A stretch of 64,000 nt of DNA, from positions 4,152,820 to 4,216,819 of the forward strand of contig LSYV01000003.1 of the NCBI GenBank assembly GCA_001584585.1, given 5' to 3'. Position 1 is the stretch's first letter. The number at the start of each line of letters is the position of its first letter. Made by a program: the position numbers and the translations under genes. The stretch comes from Gonium pectorale. Taxonomy: Eukaryota; Chlorophyta; Chlorophyceae; Chlamydomonadales; Volvocaceae. Shown one piece after another: positions 23,301-36,472 of the stretch. The notes under the pieces are model-generated. The model was not told the origin of the DNA, made no database searches, and was given only the letters and a program-made list of their open reading frames with translations.

Positions 23301-26300
23301 CAAATGACCAAGCCGGTGAGCACCCACCCCCGCGGGCTTTGTGCGGGCCGCAGCGCTGTGTGACGAAGGGCGGGAGTTACTCAGCGGACTAGTTGGTGCT
23401 TCGGCTGTTGTGTGCGGGTACGGGTGTGGCTGTGGGTTTGGCTTTGTGTTGGGAGTGAGGACACGGGTTTGGCATTGTGGCGGCAGGCATGGGAGCACAC
23501 CCGCGTGCTTCTGGACACGTTTGCCGCGTTCCGGCCACCCCTCCCCCTGGCTCCGGCTGCTGTTTGGTCGCTTCGCTAGGCTTCTGTCCGATCTGCGTCA
23601 GCGCAGCGATGCTTGATGTTGACCGCGTCGTGGGTGCCGTACATGCCGTACAGGAGCACGTCGACGTCGTGGAGCGCCTGTACGGCGAGATTCCCGTGGT
23701 ACTGGCCAACGTGCTGGACCGACAGGTGCGTCGCACGTCTCGCCGTGCTCTGGAAAAGTAGTGCGACCGCGTACGACAAGCTCAAGCGCTGTGCACGCGG
23801 CGCGCTCCTCAGCGTCGCCTTTGCGCGATCTGGCGTTTCTAGCGTGCGCTGCCGTCCCGGAAACGGGACACCGCTATGCTGCCCTAGCACGGCTTTGCCT
23901 AGGTTGCTGACGCCCGAGGTCGTGTTACCCACCCAGGTGGCTCGAGCGGCGGTAGCTACCCACCCAAAGATACAGATTACAGGATCACAAAACTCTCTTC
24001 GTGCCCAGTGCATGTCTAGCCGTCGCCGCCTCGACAGTTCACCGCCTACGCTCCGGTCCTGCGCGGGATAAACTTTTCCCATCGGTCCCGTTCGTACCAT
24101 CGCACTTGGCTCGGCGGCATTTGCCGTGGCACGCCCCGTTCGTCGCGATGCTCCGATTCGTCACTCCTCTACCCGGGCGCCGCTCGCGTGCGCGCCCCAC
24201 TCCGCCCTGCGCGCTTGCGCCTGCCCCGCTCCTCCTTGCCCTGTTCTCCCTGCCCTGCCAAGCCCTGCCTTAACCTGCCCTGAGCTCTCCGGTCATACCA
24301 TGCTTCGAAGGTGCCCGTAGCCTCTTGCGGGAACGCTATCCAGCCTCCCTTTCCAACCCTTGTCACGCCCGCAGAAGGCCAACGCCAACGGCGACGCGGG
24401 GTCCGGGCCAGAGCCGGAGTCTGAGGGCTTCGGGCCGTTCTTCGAGTTCCGCATCAAGGAGCGGCCTGCGGCTGAGCGGCAGAAGTTGGAGGCCCAGTGG
24501 CGCAGGGACGTGGCGGACTCAATTGCGCTCATGCAGGTGAGAGGCGCATGCCCAGCTGGGGCCCGTGGGCCCGGGCCGGTGGGGAAACGCCTTGGTCGTC
24601 GCGTGTTTGGTCATGGTAGGAGCTCCTTGCGAGCGTTGGGCGCTTCACCTTGGGCTTGTCGCGTTAGCGCTGCTTGAGCCCACTTTTGTGCTGCTACTGG
24701 GGAGGTATGTGGCATCTACGCTTGTGGGAAGCAATCAATACCGCCGCCTTCCCTCCCGCACTCTCGCAGGACGGCAACTGCCAGTTAGGCAAGCGCTTCG
24801 CCGCCACAGTCGCCGCCTTCATCTCCAACAACACGTAGGTCTACATCGGCTCGACCTCGACTGCACAAGCCGCGGACACATGCAGCGATGCACTGCACTG
24901 CATGGTCCTGGCGGGCGGGCGTGTACATGTGGCGTATGCACCAAGCCGTTCGCAAGGATGGAGTGGTAAATCTACAGGCACCGCACGGTGTGCAACGGTT
25001 TGTACGGTTCGTACGGCACATCGGACACCCACGACGAATCCCATTACCCGCCTCGTCCCTCGCCCCCGCCTCGTTCCATCGACCCAACTCGCCTCGCCCT
25101 TCGGTTCCCGCGCAGCCCTGGCGGCGGCGCGCGGCCGCAGGACATGTCCTTCAGCGGCTCGGGCCTGGAGCGTCACCTGGCCGCCCTTCCCACCCCGGCG
25201 CTGCTGCAGCTGCGGCTGTTTGTGGTGACGCAGCTCGGCCTGCGCCTGCAGGGCACCCTGCTGGCCATGCAGGTCCACGTGGAATACTTTGAGCGCCTCT
25301 CCACGGCGCTCATGTGGGGACTGGAGATGGTAAAGGGTGAGTGGGGGGGGGGCGTACTTGGTTGGGCGAGGATTGGGCTGGAGGCGTTCAAGGGTCGTCC
25401 CTTGGGAGGTTGGGGCGGGAGAATGGAGGGGAAGGAGAATGGGAACGACGCGGGATGAGTAGCAGGCGGGGGCGGGGGCGCAAGTCATGAGCGAAGGCGG
25501 AAGCTTAAGCCAATCTCAGCTGTGAGTGCGGCTTACCGGACTCGGGGGCGACACGCTGGGCCCCCGTGCTGGGCACTTCTCAATGGCGGAAAGCCGATGC
25601 CGATCGGGGGTTTGGGGCAGGTGGGATGAAGGGCAAAGCACGGCTTTGACCAGCAGGGCTTGGACGATGGACAGGGCGGATGCAGGGGGGGGGCGTCCAA
25701 CGATTTCTCCTCATGCAACACAAAGCGCCATCCCCCGCCGCTTGCCACCGCGGTGCAGACGGTAAGGAGGGCGAGAAGGTCCGGATGTCGGAGGCGTGCT
25801 ACGACACTCTGCGCAACGAGTCCTGGACCAGCCGCCACCATGAGCTGCGGCGGCTGCGGATCGCCCACGCCATGCGCCGTGAGCTGGAGGCCTCCCTGGG
25901 CCCCGCCAAGTTCGACCCAGCCAACGTCGCCGCCGCCCTCAAGGCCGACGGGGCAACGGTGTCGGTCGGCGGCGCCGCGGCCGCCGCCGGCACCGCCTCC
26001 GGCGGCGGCAGCAAGAAGAAGGGCAAGGGCGGCGGTGGCGGCAGCAGCAGCGGAACCGCCACGGCCGCAGCCTCCGCCGCCGGCGACGACGCCATGCTCA
26101 AGAAGATGGCGGAGATGCTGGAGTTGCCGAAGCTGCCGGAGGGCTCGTCGCTGCCGGCTTACGATTCGGACGCGCTGCTAGACTACAGCAGGGACAAGCT
26201 GCATGAGTTGGATGCGCTGTGGCTGCGCCGGCAGGCACTGCTGGGGTCGATGCTGTGTCCTGCCGAGGTGATGGAGCAGCTGGCGTTCATCACGGACCCG

Positions 26301-29300
26301 CCGGAGGACGCGCCCGAGCCGGGCACTGCGGAAGGTGGGCAGCGAGGGACCGGGGCCGCGAGACGGGCGGGCGACTGGACGAGGCCTCTGTGTGTGGCGG
26401 TGGTGGGGGCGGTGAAGGGGCGGAGGGGGCCGCGGCCGCTCTCGTCGGCTTGTGCGTTTGGAAGGCTAGGGGTCTCAAAACTAAGCGGGGTTTCGTGAGC
26501 CTATGTGGTGCCGCCTCCGCTTCTTTCCCGGCCCCCCTACCATTGCCATATCGCCTTGGGATCCCCGCCACCTCCCTCCCCCTTGCCTTAACTCGAGCGG
26601 GTCCTCCTCAAGCCGCAGCCACGCCTCCCCAAACGTACCGATGCTCTGCTGATCTGCTCATCCCTGCGCTGCCCGTTCCCTCCCACAGCAAACAAGATGG
26701 TCCTGTGGGAGGTGCTGAACTGCACCCCCGTCCCGAACGGCCCCGACCCCAGCCCCGTGTTCGGCATCCGGGAGGTGCTGGAGGACCTCACCCGTGCCTC
26801 GCTGATGCAGGGCCTGGCCTCGCGCNNNNNNNNNNNNNNNNNNNNCGGGGCGGGGCGGGGCGGGGCGGGGTTCGACCGGCGCTCTTTGTACGCTTGCGGT
26901 CTATCACCAGATTCTACCTCTTGCCTCCACTGTCCTGTTCCGTATGATGCGCCTGACGCCTAACGCCTTCCCTGTTGCGGCCTGGCTTACCTCGGCTCGT
27001 CTTCCCTGCTTCCCGCACCCCAGTGCTGGACGGAGCTGTTAACGTCCAGTGAGCTGCAGCCGGGCGACAAGGACGAGGTGCGGCCCGGAAGAGTGGCCCG
27101 GGAGGGGCGGGCTGGGAGTGAGGGGCTCGGCGGGAAGGTTAGAGGAGGGGGGCAGAGCAGGGCTCCCAGCTTGGCAGGTGCCAGCTGCGCCTGGGCTCGG
27201 ACCCCCGCCACAAACAGCCGCAGCCGTCGGGGAAGGAGGTGTTACCTTCCATGGCAGTAAGCCCTGTCGCCGGCGGCCCGTCTGGCTCGGACATTTTTGC
27301 TACTGTTATCAGCGCTTGAGCAGCGTGAACACTAATGCTCACTGTTCATTTGCAGCATTAACTGTGCGCTGGGCGCTTCAGCGGTGCGCCGCCGGCACAG
27401 ACCGCAACAGCCCACACCAATGGGATGGAAAGACGGCCCATCAAGACCTCGGTGCCTATGTCGTGCGCCCTGAATCAGATCCTGGGCGCCCTGAAGCCGG
27501 AGCTGCCGGACTGGGCCTACCAGGCACTGGAGAAGGTGGGGTCGGGGTAACGGCGTGGGAGAGGAGGATGGCGTTTCACACGGCTAGGCAAGGCCACTCG
27601 ACCTGGGGCTGGGGTGGCCGCGTAAGGACGCGTTCATGGTTGAACACATGGGCGTGTTGTTTGCAGCGAGGAGGTTGTACGCACGCGTAAAGGTCACTAA
27701 TCGACTTGGTCGAAACTTGAGGCGCGGGCGCGGCTCACGACGGCTGTCATGCAATGTAGGTCGCGATGGCGGCCAACTAGTTCACCCTGGTGCGCGCATT
27801 GCATACCAGCAATGCGCATACCTCTCACTGTCACCCCCGCACCGCGGTTATGGTCCCGCTCTGCCCCGTCATCATCACACGCCTTGCCCCGCGGGCTGAG
27901 TGTGGCACCCCCACTCCCTCCCTCCACCCGCCCCGCGCCTGCCTGCTGGCGAAGGCGGCGCACGGCGCGGCGCGCTCGCGAGTGGCGGGCGGTGCCGACC
28001 CGCTGGAGACCCTGCGGGCGCTCCGGGCCGTGACGGCGGCGCTCAATTCGGATGCGTTCCTGCTGCTGGCGGACATGGCGGCCGTGGGGGCGCTAGCGTT
28101 CATCTCGCACATACCGGTGGGTTACTGGTTGGGGGTGGCAGGGTGGGGTGAGAGTGGCAATTTAGGTGCATGGGCAGCAGGGACGAGGATGGGGAGCGGG
28201 CGCCGGCGGGGCGGGGCTGCGCCTCTCGCAACTGAAAATTGTGGGGGCTGTGCCGGCCAGACCTCGCGCCGCTGGAGCGGCCCTTCGGCGCAACACCGCC
28301 GGCATTTGAAACACAGGCTGCGTTCCAACCTGACCAATGCACAAGTCATGCACCGGCCTTGCGGCCGCCCTGTGCCAACACTTCGCCGGGCTCCCTGTCC
28401 GCGACGCGACGCCACTGCAATCCTTCATCGGCCGCCTCGGCCGCCATCCCCCAAACCCGCAGGACATGGACAAGGCCGTCGAGGACTGCGACGCGTACAT
28501 TAAGAAGGCCATGCCCCCCAAGGACGCGGAGGCCGAGGGAGGCAAGGCGGGCTCGGCGGGCGCCAAGGGCTCAGGCAAGGGCGCCGCGCGCCCTACCAAA
28601 TCGGCCGAGCAGGGACAGGCCAAGCTGAACGAAGTTAACAGCACCAAGCAGGTGAGTGGAGCGGACGCGAAGGCGGCTCGGTGCGGGCGTGTTGGGGTTT
28701 GTGTGCTCCTCAGCCGGCCTTTTAAGCTTTTAAGCGTCGTACACCTTCCGCTTGGAAAGGGGCGTTCAAGCCCTGCGAACCCTGCGAAACGGGGAGACCG
28801 TTACGACGCCCCACGAGTACGGGGGCCGTGGGTGGGCTGATGTGGTTGATGTTCGTAGGCGGTCGCAAGCCTCCCAACACAGCCAACAGGGCCAGCCTGC
28901 ATCACTGGGCCAACCCGGCTTGCGTCTTCACTGTCTTCCTTACGCACGCCTGTTGTAGGCTCTTCAATACAATCAGATATGTCCTCAACCGCCCCCAATA
29001 CTGAAGCCATGGGCTGTCTCATGGCGAAAGAACGAAAGTCGCATCTCAGCTCCCCTCCCCCCCGCACATCCTTGTACCCTACTCCTTCGGCCATCTCTCA
29101 GCTTGCCCACGGGCTAACCCCTTTCCCCCCTGCAGTTCCTGGAGAACGAAAGAAACTACGTCCACTCCGTGAGGGAATTCGTAGCGCGCCACGTCAGGGT
29201 GGGTGCGTGCGTGCGGTCTTGGGTCCAGGAAGGCTCGCACTGCCGAAAGCGATGTTCCAGCGGATCAGGACACGACACTTTCCTACCCTGGCGGACAAAG

Positions 29301-32300
29301 CACGAGCCGGCAGCGCATAGTTCGTCCTAATCCAGACATTCCTCTACTACTCTCTTACTAAGAGCGATTATCCTCGACGTGGGTCACAGCCGGGTCACAG
29401 CCGGGCCGCTCGGCCCACGCATGCCGTCGATCACCCGTCTGCACCCCACTGCATGGGACGGTCGGGCTCATCGCTGCACGCCGCGTTCCGCATCTGCGCG
29501 GTGTGCTCACCACCGCATCCTCTCACGTGTCGTCCGGCCGTGTCCCGCCCCGCTGCACGGCTGCTGCTCCCACTCTGCAGGAGCTCCACGCGTGCAGCGA
29601 AAAGGCCAAGAGGTAAGGTCCGCCCCTCTGTAGTGGGGGCTGGGGGCGGAGGGTGTGACGACGGCCAGGCGACCGCCAGGCCGGGAGGCATGGCGCATGT
29701 ACATTTTTTTCTCGGCTGAGCCATGGCCTGGCTGCCTGGAGCGCAGTGCACCGCAGCAGACCCAGCGCCTTCTCCCGTCCCGATCAGCGATCACCGGGGG
29801 ATGACAATGTGGCCGCTCGCGTCATATCGTCCTGTGCCCTCTCCTCGTTGGGCGAAGCGTCCTACCCACGCCTCGGCGCACTCAAGCGGCTTGCAAGATC
29901 AACGCTGTGTCCGTGTTCCCCTGCCCTCCCCTTTCCGAACCCAACCCTCAGCTCCATGTACGGCAGCTTGGTCCGGCCGGCCGCCCGCGAGCCGCGCGAC
30001 TGCTCCCCGGACACCATTGTGCGCACGATGCGGAAGGCTCTCAGCGCGGTGCAGGTGCGTGACGACGCAGGGTGGCAAGCCGGCGGGCAGGACCGCTCAT
30101 GGGTGCCACCCACCGCCCGCGTCCTTGCCCTCACCGGCCTTCCGGGGTAATTTGCCAGGGCTCGCATGGTTCTCTGTTGCCGGCCGGCACAGCTTGTTCC
30201 GTTAGCTCGTCCGCCCTCGCCTAAACCCGACTCCTCGCTGACTAGCGCCCGGTGCTTCAGCTGCAACGAGACTGGCTTACCTCGCTACCCGCAGGTCTTC
30301 TGCCTCACGCTCTCCCAGGCTGAGATGACTGCCGAGCTGGTGGCGGTGCAGGCGCGCGTGGACCTTAAGTCTGCCATCATGAACGACCCGCTGCTGGAGC
30401 CGGGCCTGGTGGGGCTGAACGCGCCGCGCATCTGGCTCAAGGCCAAGCTGCAGCAGGTGGACAAAGAGCTGAGCATGGTGAGTTTGTGGAGGAAGCAGCG
30501 GTTGGCGGCTTGGCGCGAGGGCCTGGTGGTGTTGTACGAGGGTCCCGGGTGTGAGAGGCGGGCCGCACACGCCGTGCAGCTCCTCTGACTGCGTTTGGCG
30601 GCGCAGCAGCAGCAACACGTTTTTTTGTCTTCCATCGGCGCATCGTACCGTGTGCAGCGCAAACCTGCGTCCGGGCACTCCGGTCCTTCCGGCCGAGGGC
30701 GATCTTGTAGCGTCCAGGGTCTTGCACTGTGCAGCCTCGCGAGCAGATGATGTGCGAGGCCGCACACAACCTGCAACTACGCACTGCATATGTCAAGGGG
30801 TCGCTACCAAGCGCGCGTCGCGTCTTTCTCCACCTGTCCGCTGCCGCCCGTTGCACCCGGCCTGCTTGTCTTTGTGCGTGCTCAGAACTTCCTGCTGGAG
30901 GAAGAATTGAAGGAGAAGGAGATGAAGGAAAAGGAGGCGAAGGAGAGGGAGAAGAAGCTCTTGGAGCAGCGGCGCAAGGACCAGCAACGCCGAGAGGAGG
31001 AGGACCGCAAGCGGAGGGAGGAGGAGGAGCGGCGGCAGCAAGAGGAGGAGGCAGAGGCTGCCAAGGAGCGGGAGAGGCAGCGGCTGGAGGAGGAGGAGAA
31101 CAAGAAGAAGCGGGAGGTAATGCACGTGGGCCGGTGTGGGGGTGGAGGCAGAGAGCTACCTATCGTTAGATAGGGACGCTGGGGTGGGGAGGTCGCGCGT
31201 AATGGTAACCTGGCCCACCTGCGGCTGCGCAGACCAAACATTTCCACAAGGGTCCATCTGTCCTGCAGCACCACGCCCCATGTTAGTGGCCTTGCGTCAG
31301 TCCAGGGGGCGCCCAACGCTAAAGATTGCGTGTCGCGCGACCCCAACTCGACTTTGTAGGTGAAATACTACGAGACAGACGACGACGAGGAGGAAGAGGA
31401 GGCGGTTTCCCCGGCCAAGGCACCAGTGCCGGCAGCGAGGGCACCGCCGTCCGGGAAAGGCGGCAAGGAGGGGCCCGCCGCTCCGGCTGCTGGGGGGCCG
31501 AAGCCGGGCTCTGCCATGTTGGGCCGCTTGGAGGCGATGGAGAAGGAAAAGGTACGGGACATCAAGGCCCCACCTCCGGCGCCGCAGCAGGCGGCGGCCA
31601 CGAGCGGCGGCAGGCGCGACGCCGGCCCCGCCGCGGGCGGTCCGCCGGCGCCGGCGCCGCCGGCGCCGACGCCGGCGGCTGGCCCACATGCCGGTAAGAA
31701 CGGTCCGCAGGCGCATGCCGCGGCCCCGGCGGGGCCAGGTGGCAAGCCTGCGGCGCCGGTGCCGGCACCTGCGGGGCCTGATGTCCAGGGTCGCAAGGTG
31801 TCGGGGCCGGCGCCGGCGCAGCAGCAGCGGCAGCCCCATGGCAGGGACGCTGGCGCGGCAGCCGGGCCGTCTGGCCGTGAGCCGGAGAAGGGAGGCAGGG
31901 GCCACCCGCCGGCCGCAGCGGCCGCCGCGCAGGCCGGCAGCGGCAAGGCGGTCTCGGCCGGCGGCGCGCAGCCGCAGCAACAGCCGGGGCCCAAGGGCGC
32001 CGCGGGCGGTAGGCACGCGAGCGCCCCTGCATCGTCCGCCGCTGCGGCGTCGAGCAAGTCCGCGCCGTCTGCCACTAAGCCGTCCGGGCCCAAGATAGTG
32101 CCGGGCTTTGATCCCGAATCGCATGCACAGGATAACAAGGGGAAACCCCGTAAAAGACGCGGCGGTGTCGGTGGTGGCGGCGGCGCGCCAGGCGGCGAGG
32201 CGGCGGCGGCGGCCAACGGCGGCGCCTCCACCTGGGGCGACGACACCGCCGGCGAAATCGAGGACCTGACGGCCGAGCCCGCTGAGCCGGCCGGGCCCGC

Positions 32301-35300
32301 GGACCGCACCGTCACCATCTGCCCGACGGAGGAGGTGCTCGCTGACTACCCTTTCGTCTTCCCGTACCCGGGCGACCCTCCGCCTGGCTTCCTGGTGTAC
32401 GAGGGCCTCCTATACTCGATTGCCAATGTGCACCCAAAGCAGCTGCTGGAGGACGCCCTGCGGGACTACCCCGGACAGGACGTCGCCGAGTTTACGCGGA
32501 ACTTTCTGGTTTTTGTGGCCACGAGGTGGTTCCGCGAGAACGGCTTTCCGGACGTCGTGCCGCCCGAGGCGCGCAAGAGGGACGGCCCCGCGCCCGACGA
32601 CGGCTACCAGAGGCCGTACGCGGTGCCGGCCGAGGTGCCGCAGCCCGAGCATCTGGAGCGCCCCGCCGACCGCGACGCGCCGCCCCCGCATGCCGCAGCC
32701 GCTGCCGGCTCCCCCGCCGCTGGCTACCCTCCGGCGGCGCCGGCCCTCGGCATGCCGCCGATGCCGCTCTTCCCCCCGGGCGCGGCGCCGCCGCCCCACA
32801 TGGCGCTGGGCGGGCGGCCGCCGATGCCCTTTCCCAACATGGGGCTGGGCTTCCCGCCGCTCTCCGGCATGGTCCCTGGCTTCCAGCCGCAGATGCCGTT
32901 CGGCATGCCGCCCCGGCCGATGGGCCCCCCGGGCATACCCGTGGGCCACCCCGTGCCGCCGGTGTCTCCGTCGCCAGGGGACGACGGCGAGGACGAAACG
33001 AACGACCTGCTGGGGCTGCTCGGCGTGGGGCCCGTGAGCGAGCCCGTGCGGCCAGCGGCACACGTGGCCGCCCCCACGCCGCCGCCTTACGCGGCGTCGC
33101 CCGTGCCGCCGTTCGGCGCCGTGGGTATGCCGCCGCCCGGCATGCCGTACGGCGCGCCGCGCCACCCGCCTCCGGCGTACGGCGTGCCCGGAGTGCCGTA
33201 CGAGCCAATGCCGGCGCCGCCGCCAGCGGCGCCAGCGGCGCCAGCGCAGGACGAGATGGAGGTCGAGGACCGGCACATTCTGCCGCCGCCGCCAGCGGCA
33301 GAGCCGCACTCTGCACCGGCGGTACCGCAGAGGCAGCAGCAGCCTGCCGGTTCGTGGGCGGCGGCGGCGGCAGCTGCGCCCGCGGCGGCGTCGTGGGCGC
33401 AGCTGGCTGCCGGCAAGGCGGCATTGACGGCTGTGGGGAGGATCAGGGGCACCGGTGCGTTAAGGGCCTTTGGGAATCGGTATGGGCGCCACTGCCGCTT
33501 CGCCTCCATTCACAGTGTTCTCTTTGTCGTTGCCTGCCGTGCCTTCGCCACGGATTGGGGTCATGGGCGACTGCACCCTCCCTCCAGCACTCAGTTGCTC
33601 CACCCCGTTCCCTCCCCGCCAGCATCAACACATGAACCCTCCCTGAAGCGGTTGCCATTGCCCCGTAACACCACCTACGCTCAGCTTGTCCACTGACAGA
33701 GCTATTCCTCCGACTGGCCCCGTGTTGTCCCTCAGCCGGCCAGCCCGCCACCCGGCCGCGCGCCCCTGCCGGGGAGGAGGCCCTCGATTCTGAGGAGTCT
33801 CAGTACAATGCGGCCATCCGGCAGTCGTGGCAGTCCAACCCCCATGCCGCGTTCCCGCCGCTGGCGGGATCGGCAGCGGCCGCGCCGCCCGCGGCGGCGG
33901 ACGAGGACGAGGACCTGATGTCGCTGCTGGCGCTGCAGCAGGGCACCGGCCTGGTCAACCGCGTGGGTGAGTGCGGAGCTTGCCGGGCGGGTAGCGGGTG
34001 TCTAGACCACCGAGGCGTATGCTTTGTGTTTTGCGCTATGCGGCCCTCCCAGGCGGGTCAGCTGCCGCGGGCTGTCAGCCCCATCTCGCACGTCTCCGTC
34101 TTCAGCACTCAGCACTTGCAACTGTCAACCGCAAACTGCAGGCGAGTACAACTGCTTCCTCAACGTCATCATCCAGTGCCTGTGGCACTGCACCGCCTTC
34201 CGCGCCCAGCTGGCGGCTCACGCGCCCGACGCCTTCACGGCGACGGGCCACCGCGTGGTGGCGGCGCTGCTGCGCCTCTTCCGCGCGCTGGACGCCGCCG
34301 ACGCCGCGCGGCAGAACCAGCAGGCGGCGCTGGCCAGGCGGGGTGGCAGCGAGGCGGCGGCGGAGCGGTGAGGAGGCGTTGGAGGGGGTGGGGGAGAGAT
34401 GGGGCGCGGGAGCTGGGCGGCCGGTACGGGAAACCTTGGGTGTGGCAGATGGACTTTGCCCTCGCCGCGGAGTGACACGAGGAGCTGTTCCGCGTTTTGG
34501 ACGAGTGGGGACAGCGGCGTTTTCGTCGCATTCAATCCGCTGGCTTTCATGGATGTGCAGGTCTTCAGGGCCCCGCGCCTTGTACGTCCTGCTTAGACGC
34601 GCCCACACTGCTGACCTGCGGCGCCGCGCTGTCTGCATGCAGCCTCGCCAGCCGCGCAGACGGTGCCAAACTCCTCAGGACTCTCCCCTCATCTGGCGTG
34701 TGCTGATCGCCCACGGCCTGGGGCGTTGCAAGTGCAACAGGCCTCGGCGCATCCCTACGCGCCTCGCGCCGCGACTTAGACGACGGGCGGTAGATTGTAA
34801 TGCCAGCTCCTCAACCCTACCCCGCGCGCGCCCAATCGACCCCAACCGCCAGGCACGTGGTGGACCCCTCGGAGCTGCGCGAGGCGCTGGACGAGCTGGG
34901 CGTGCGCGCGGGCGAGATGAACGACGCGTCCGAGGTGCTGGGCGAGATCTTCGCCTGCCTCAACCGGGCGCCCGGCCTGTCGGGCGCCTCGCCCCCCGCG
35001 CCGGGGCCCCTCAGCGTGGTGGACCGCGTGTTTGGCATGGTGCTGTCGGAGGAGGTCCGCTGCCGCGAGCAGCACTGCCGCAAGATCACGCACGTGGTGT
35101 CGCAGCACGTCGAGTATTTCGTCATTGTGACTGCCACCGGGCTGCGCGAGATGCCCGCGGTCATGGACGGAGGTGAGCGGCGCAGGGGGTGGGGGTGGGG
35201 GTTGTGGGGGTGGGGCACGATTGGGCAGGGAAGAGGGGGGTGTTGCTCCGGGTTGGAGGTCAGGAGGTGGGCTGGGGCACGCGGTCGCGTGTCGTGTGTG

Positions 35301-35997
35301 CGTGGCCGGCGTGGCACAGCTGACGCGGGCTGAGAACAGGGGCGTCTTGCCGTAATGGTGCGCGACTCCGGTGCGCTTCCCCCGACTGCACACCGCACTT
35401 CTCCCCCGCCTATGCGCCCTCTTCCCCTTGGCCCACCCTACCACCTCCGCGCTCTGCCCTTCCCGCCCCACCCCCGCCCCTTACTCGCCCCACTGCCGTC
35501 CACTCCGTGCCCCCGCAGGCCGCCCCAGCACCGGCCGCATCATCCGCGAGATCGAGATGCAGCACGTCAAGCGCTGCGACCGCGACCCGCCCCACGGCGG
35601 CTGCAACACGCCCACGCCCGTCACCCGCACGCTGCACAACGTGCCCGCCGTCTTCTCCGTGCAGCTGGCCTGGGAGCCGGACGTGCCGGCCGACGCCATC
35701 GCCGGGACCATGTCGTACGTGGACACGATCCTGAATCCGACCGAGATCTTCCCCAACGGCAACTGCCCGCCTGAGCTGACGGCCTACGCGCTGCACGGCA
35801 TGTTCTGCTACTACGGCCAGCACTACTTTGCCTTCATCAACCGCGGGCCCGTGGAGCCGGACAGCGCGCAGGAGTGGGTCATGTTCGATGACGCAACCGT
35901 GAGCGCGGTGGGCGGCTGGGCCGAGGTGGTGGCCAAGTGCCGTGCGGGCCGCATCCAGCCCTCGGTGCTCTTCTACCAGCAGATCAACCGCCGGTGA
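17360..35997 (+). CDS. Plant-type ubiquitin carboxyl-terminal hydrolase-related protein (USP domain at C-terminus)
   Basis: One long gene. Phase-consistent exons include 17360-17950, 18434-18679, 18842-18958, 19660-19865, 20428-20605, 20807-20917, 21170-21243, 21553-21628, 23040-23315, 24375-24536, 31360-33454, 33736-33966, 34142-34367, 34853-35172 and 35519-35997; exons between 24.7 and 31.1 kb also join mostly in frame. Order: N-terminal helical part; a C2H2-like finger (FCPIC, then HAVQEH, 23580-23725), as in plant DUF629 proteins; a Lys/Gly-rich linker; a Glu/Lys/Arg coiled coil (30885-31116); a Pro/Ala/Gly-rich disordered exon; and a USP domain. The USP Cys box is GTGLVNRVGEYNCFLNVIIQ (Cys codon 34153), the His box YYGQHYFAFI (His codon 35821) and the Asp motif MFDD (35887). 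The layout resembles Arabidopsis DUF627/DUF629/UCH-related proteins and the USP53/54 branch. Exon 9 to 10 (22.2-22.9 kb) and 23.5 kb are unresolved, and one exon runs into the N gap. A split into two genes is possible but less likely. Confidence 0.8.
26826..26845. other. Assembly gap (20 N) inside the USP gene
   Basis: The N run follows the coding exon ending LMQGLASR and is followed by (CGGGG)5. The exon end and its donor are hidden, and the true gap length is unknown. Confidence 0.95.
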
Positions 35998-36467
35998 GCG
36001 GCCGGCCGGAGCGCGCTGCCGTGCGGGAGCTGGCGGCGGGATGCCGCGGGCTGGCTGGCCGGTGAACGGCTGGCAGAGAGAGCTGGCCCGGTGAGCCGCC
36101 CGCTGACGGTGGGACAGCTGGCGGAGCGCAGCGCAGTGCTAGGTGCGGCCGGTGGGCCCCATTGAGGCGGTACGCCGTCCGCTCGGGGCCGTTGGCTGAG
36201 CGGCGGCTGTCTGAAGCGGTGTTTTGATGCAGGCCGAAGCTTGGCAGAGACCGCGCTGGCGCCCGCGCCAGTTGGCGAGCGGGCCCGCGGCATTCGGCAG
36301 AGGCAGTGGCGGCGAGGCGGCGGCGGCGCAAGGGCTCGCGGGGTCCGGGTCGGCGCAGGGCGCCGGTCGTGCGTTTCCCCTTTGGAACCCTTGGCCGCTG
36401 GACCGTGAAGGGGAGGAACAAGAGGTCCCTACAGCGCGTTGCCTGCCTGTGTATGTGCTACTGTGTG

Positions 36468-36472
36468 TGTAA
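36468..36472 (+). terminator. Polyadenylation signal TGTAA (USP gene)
   Basis: GTGTGTGTAACG lies 471 bp after the stop codon, in a GT-rich setting typical of algal 3' ends. Confidence 0.5.

Noticed and set aside
32410..33424. Long minus-strand ORFs (about 300 codons each) in two frames
   Set aside because: They are antisense to the Pro/Ala/Gly-rich USP exon. GC-rich repeats open all frames there, and only the plus frame continues in phase into the USP Cys box.
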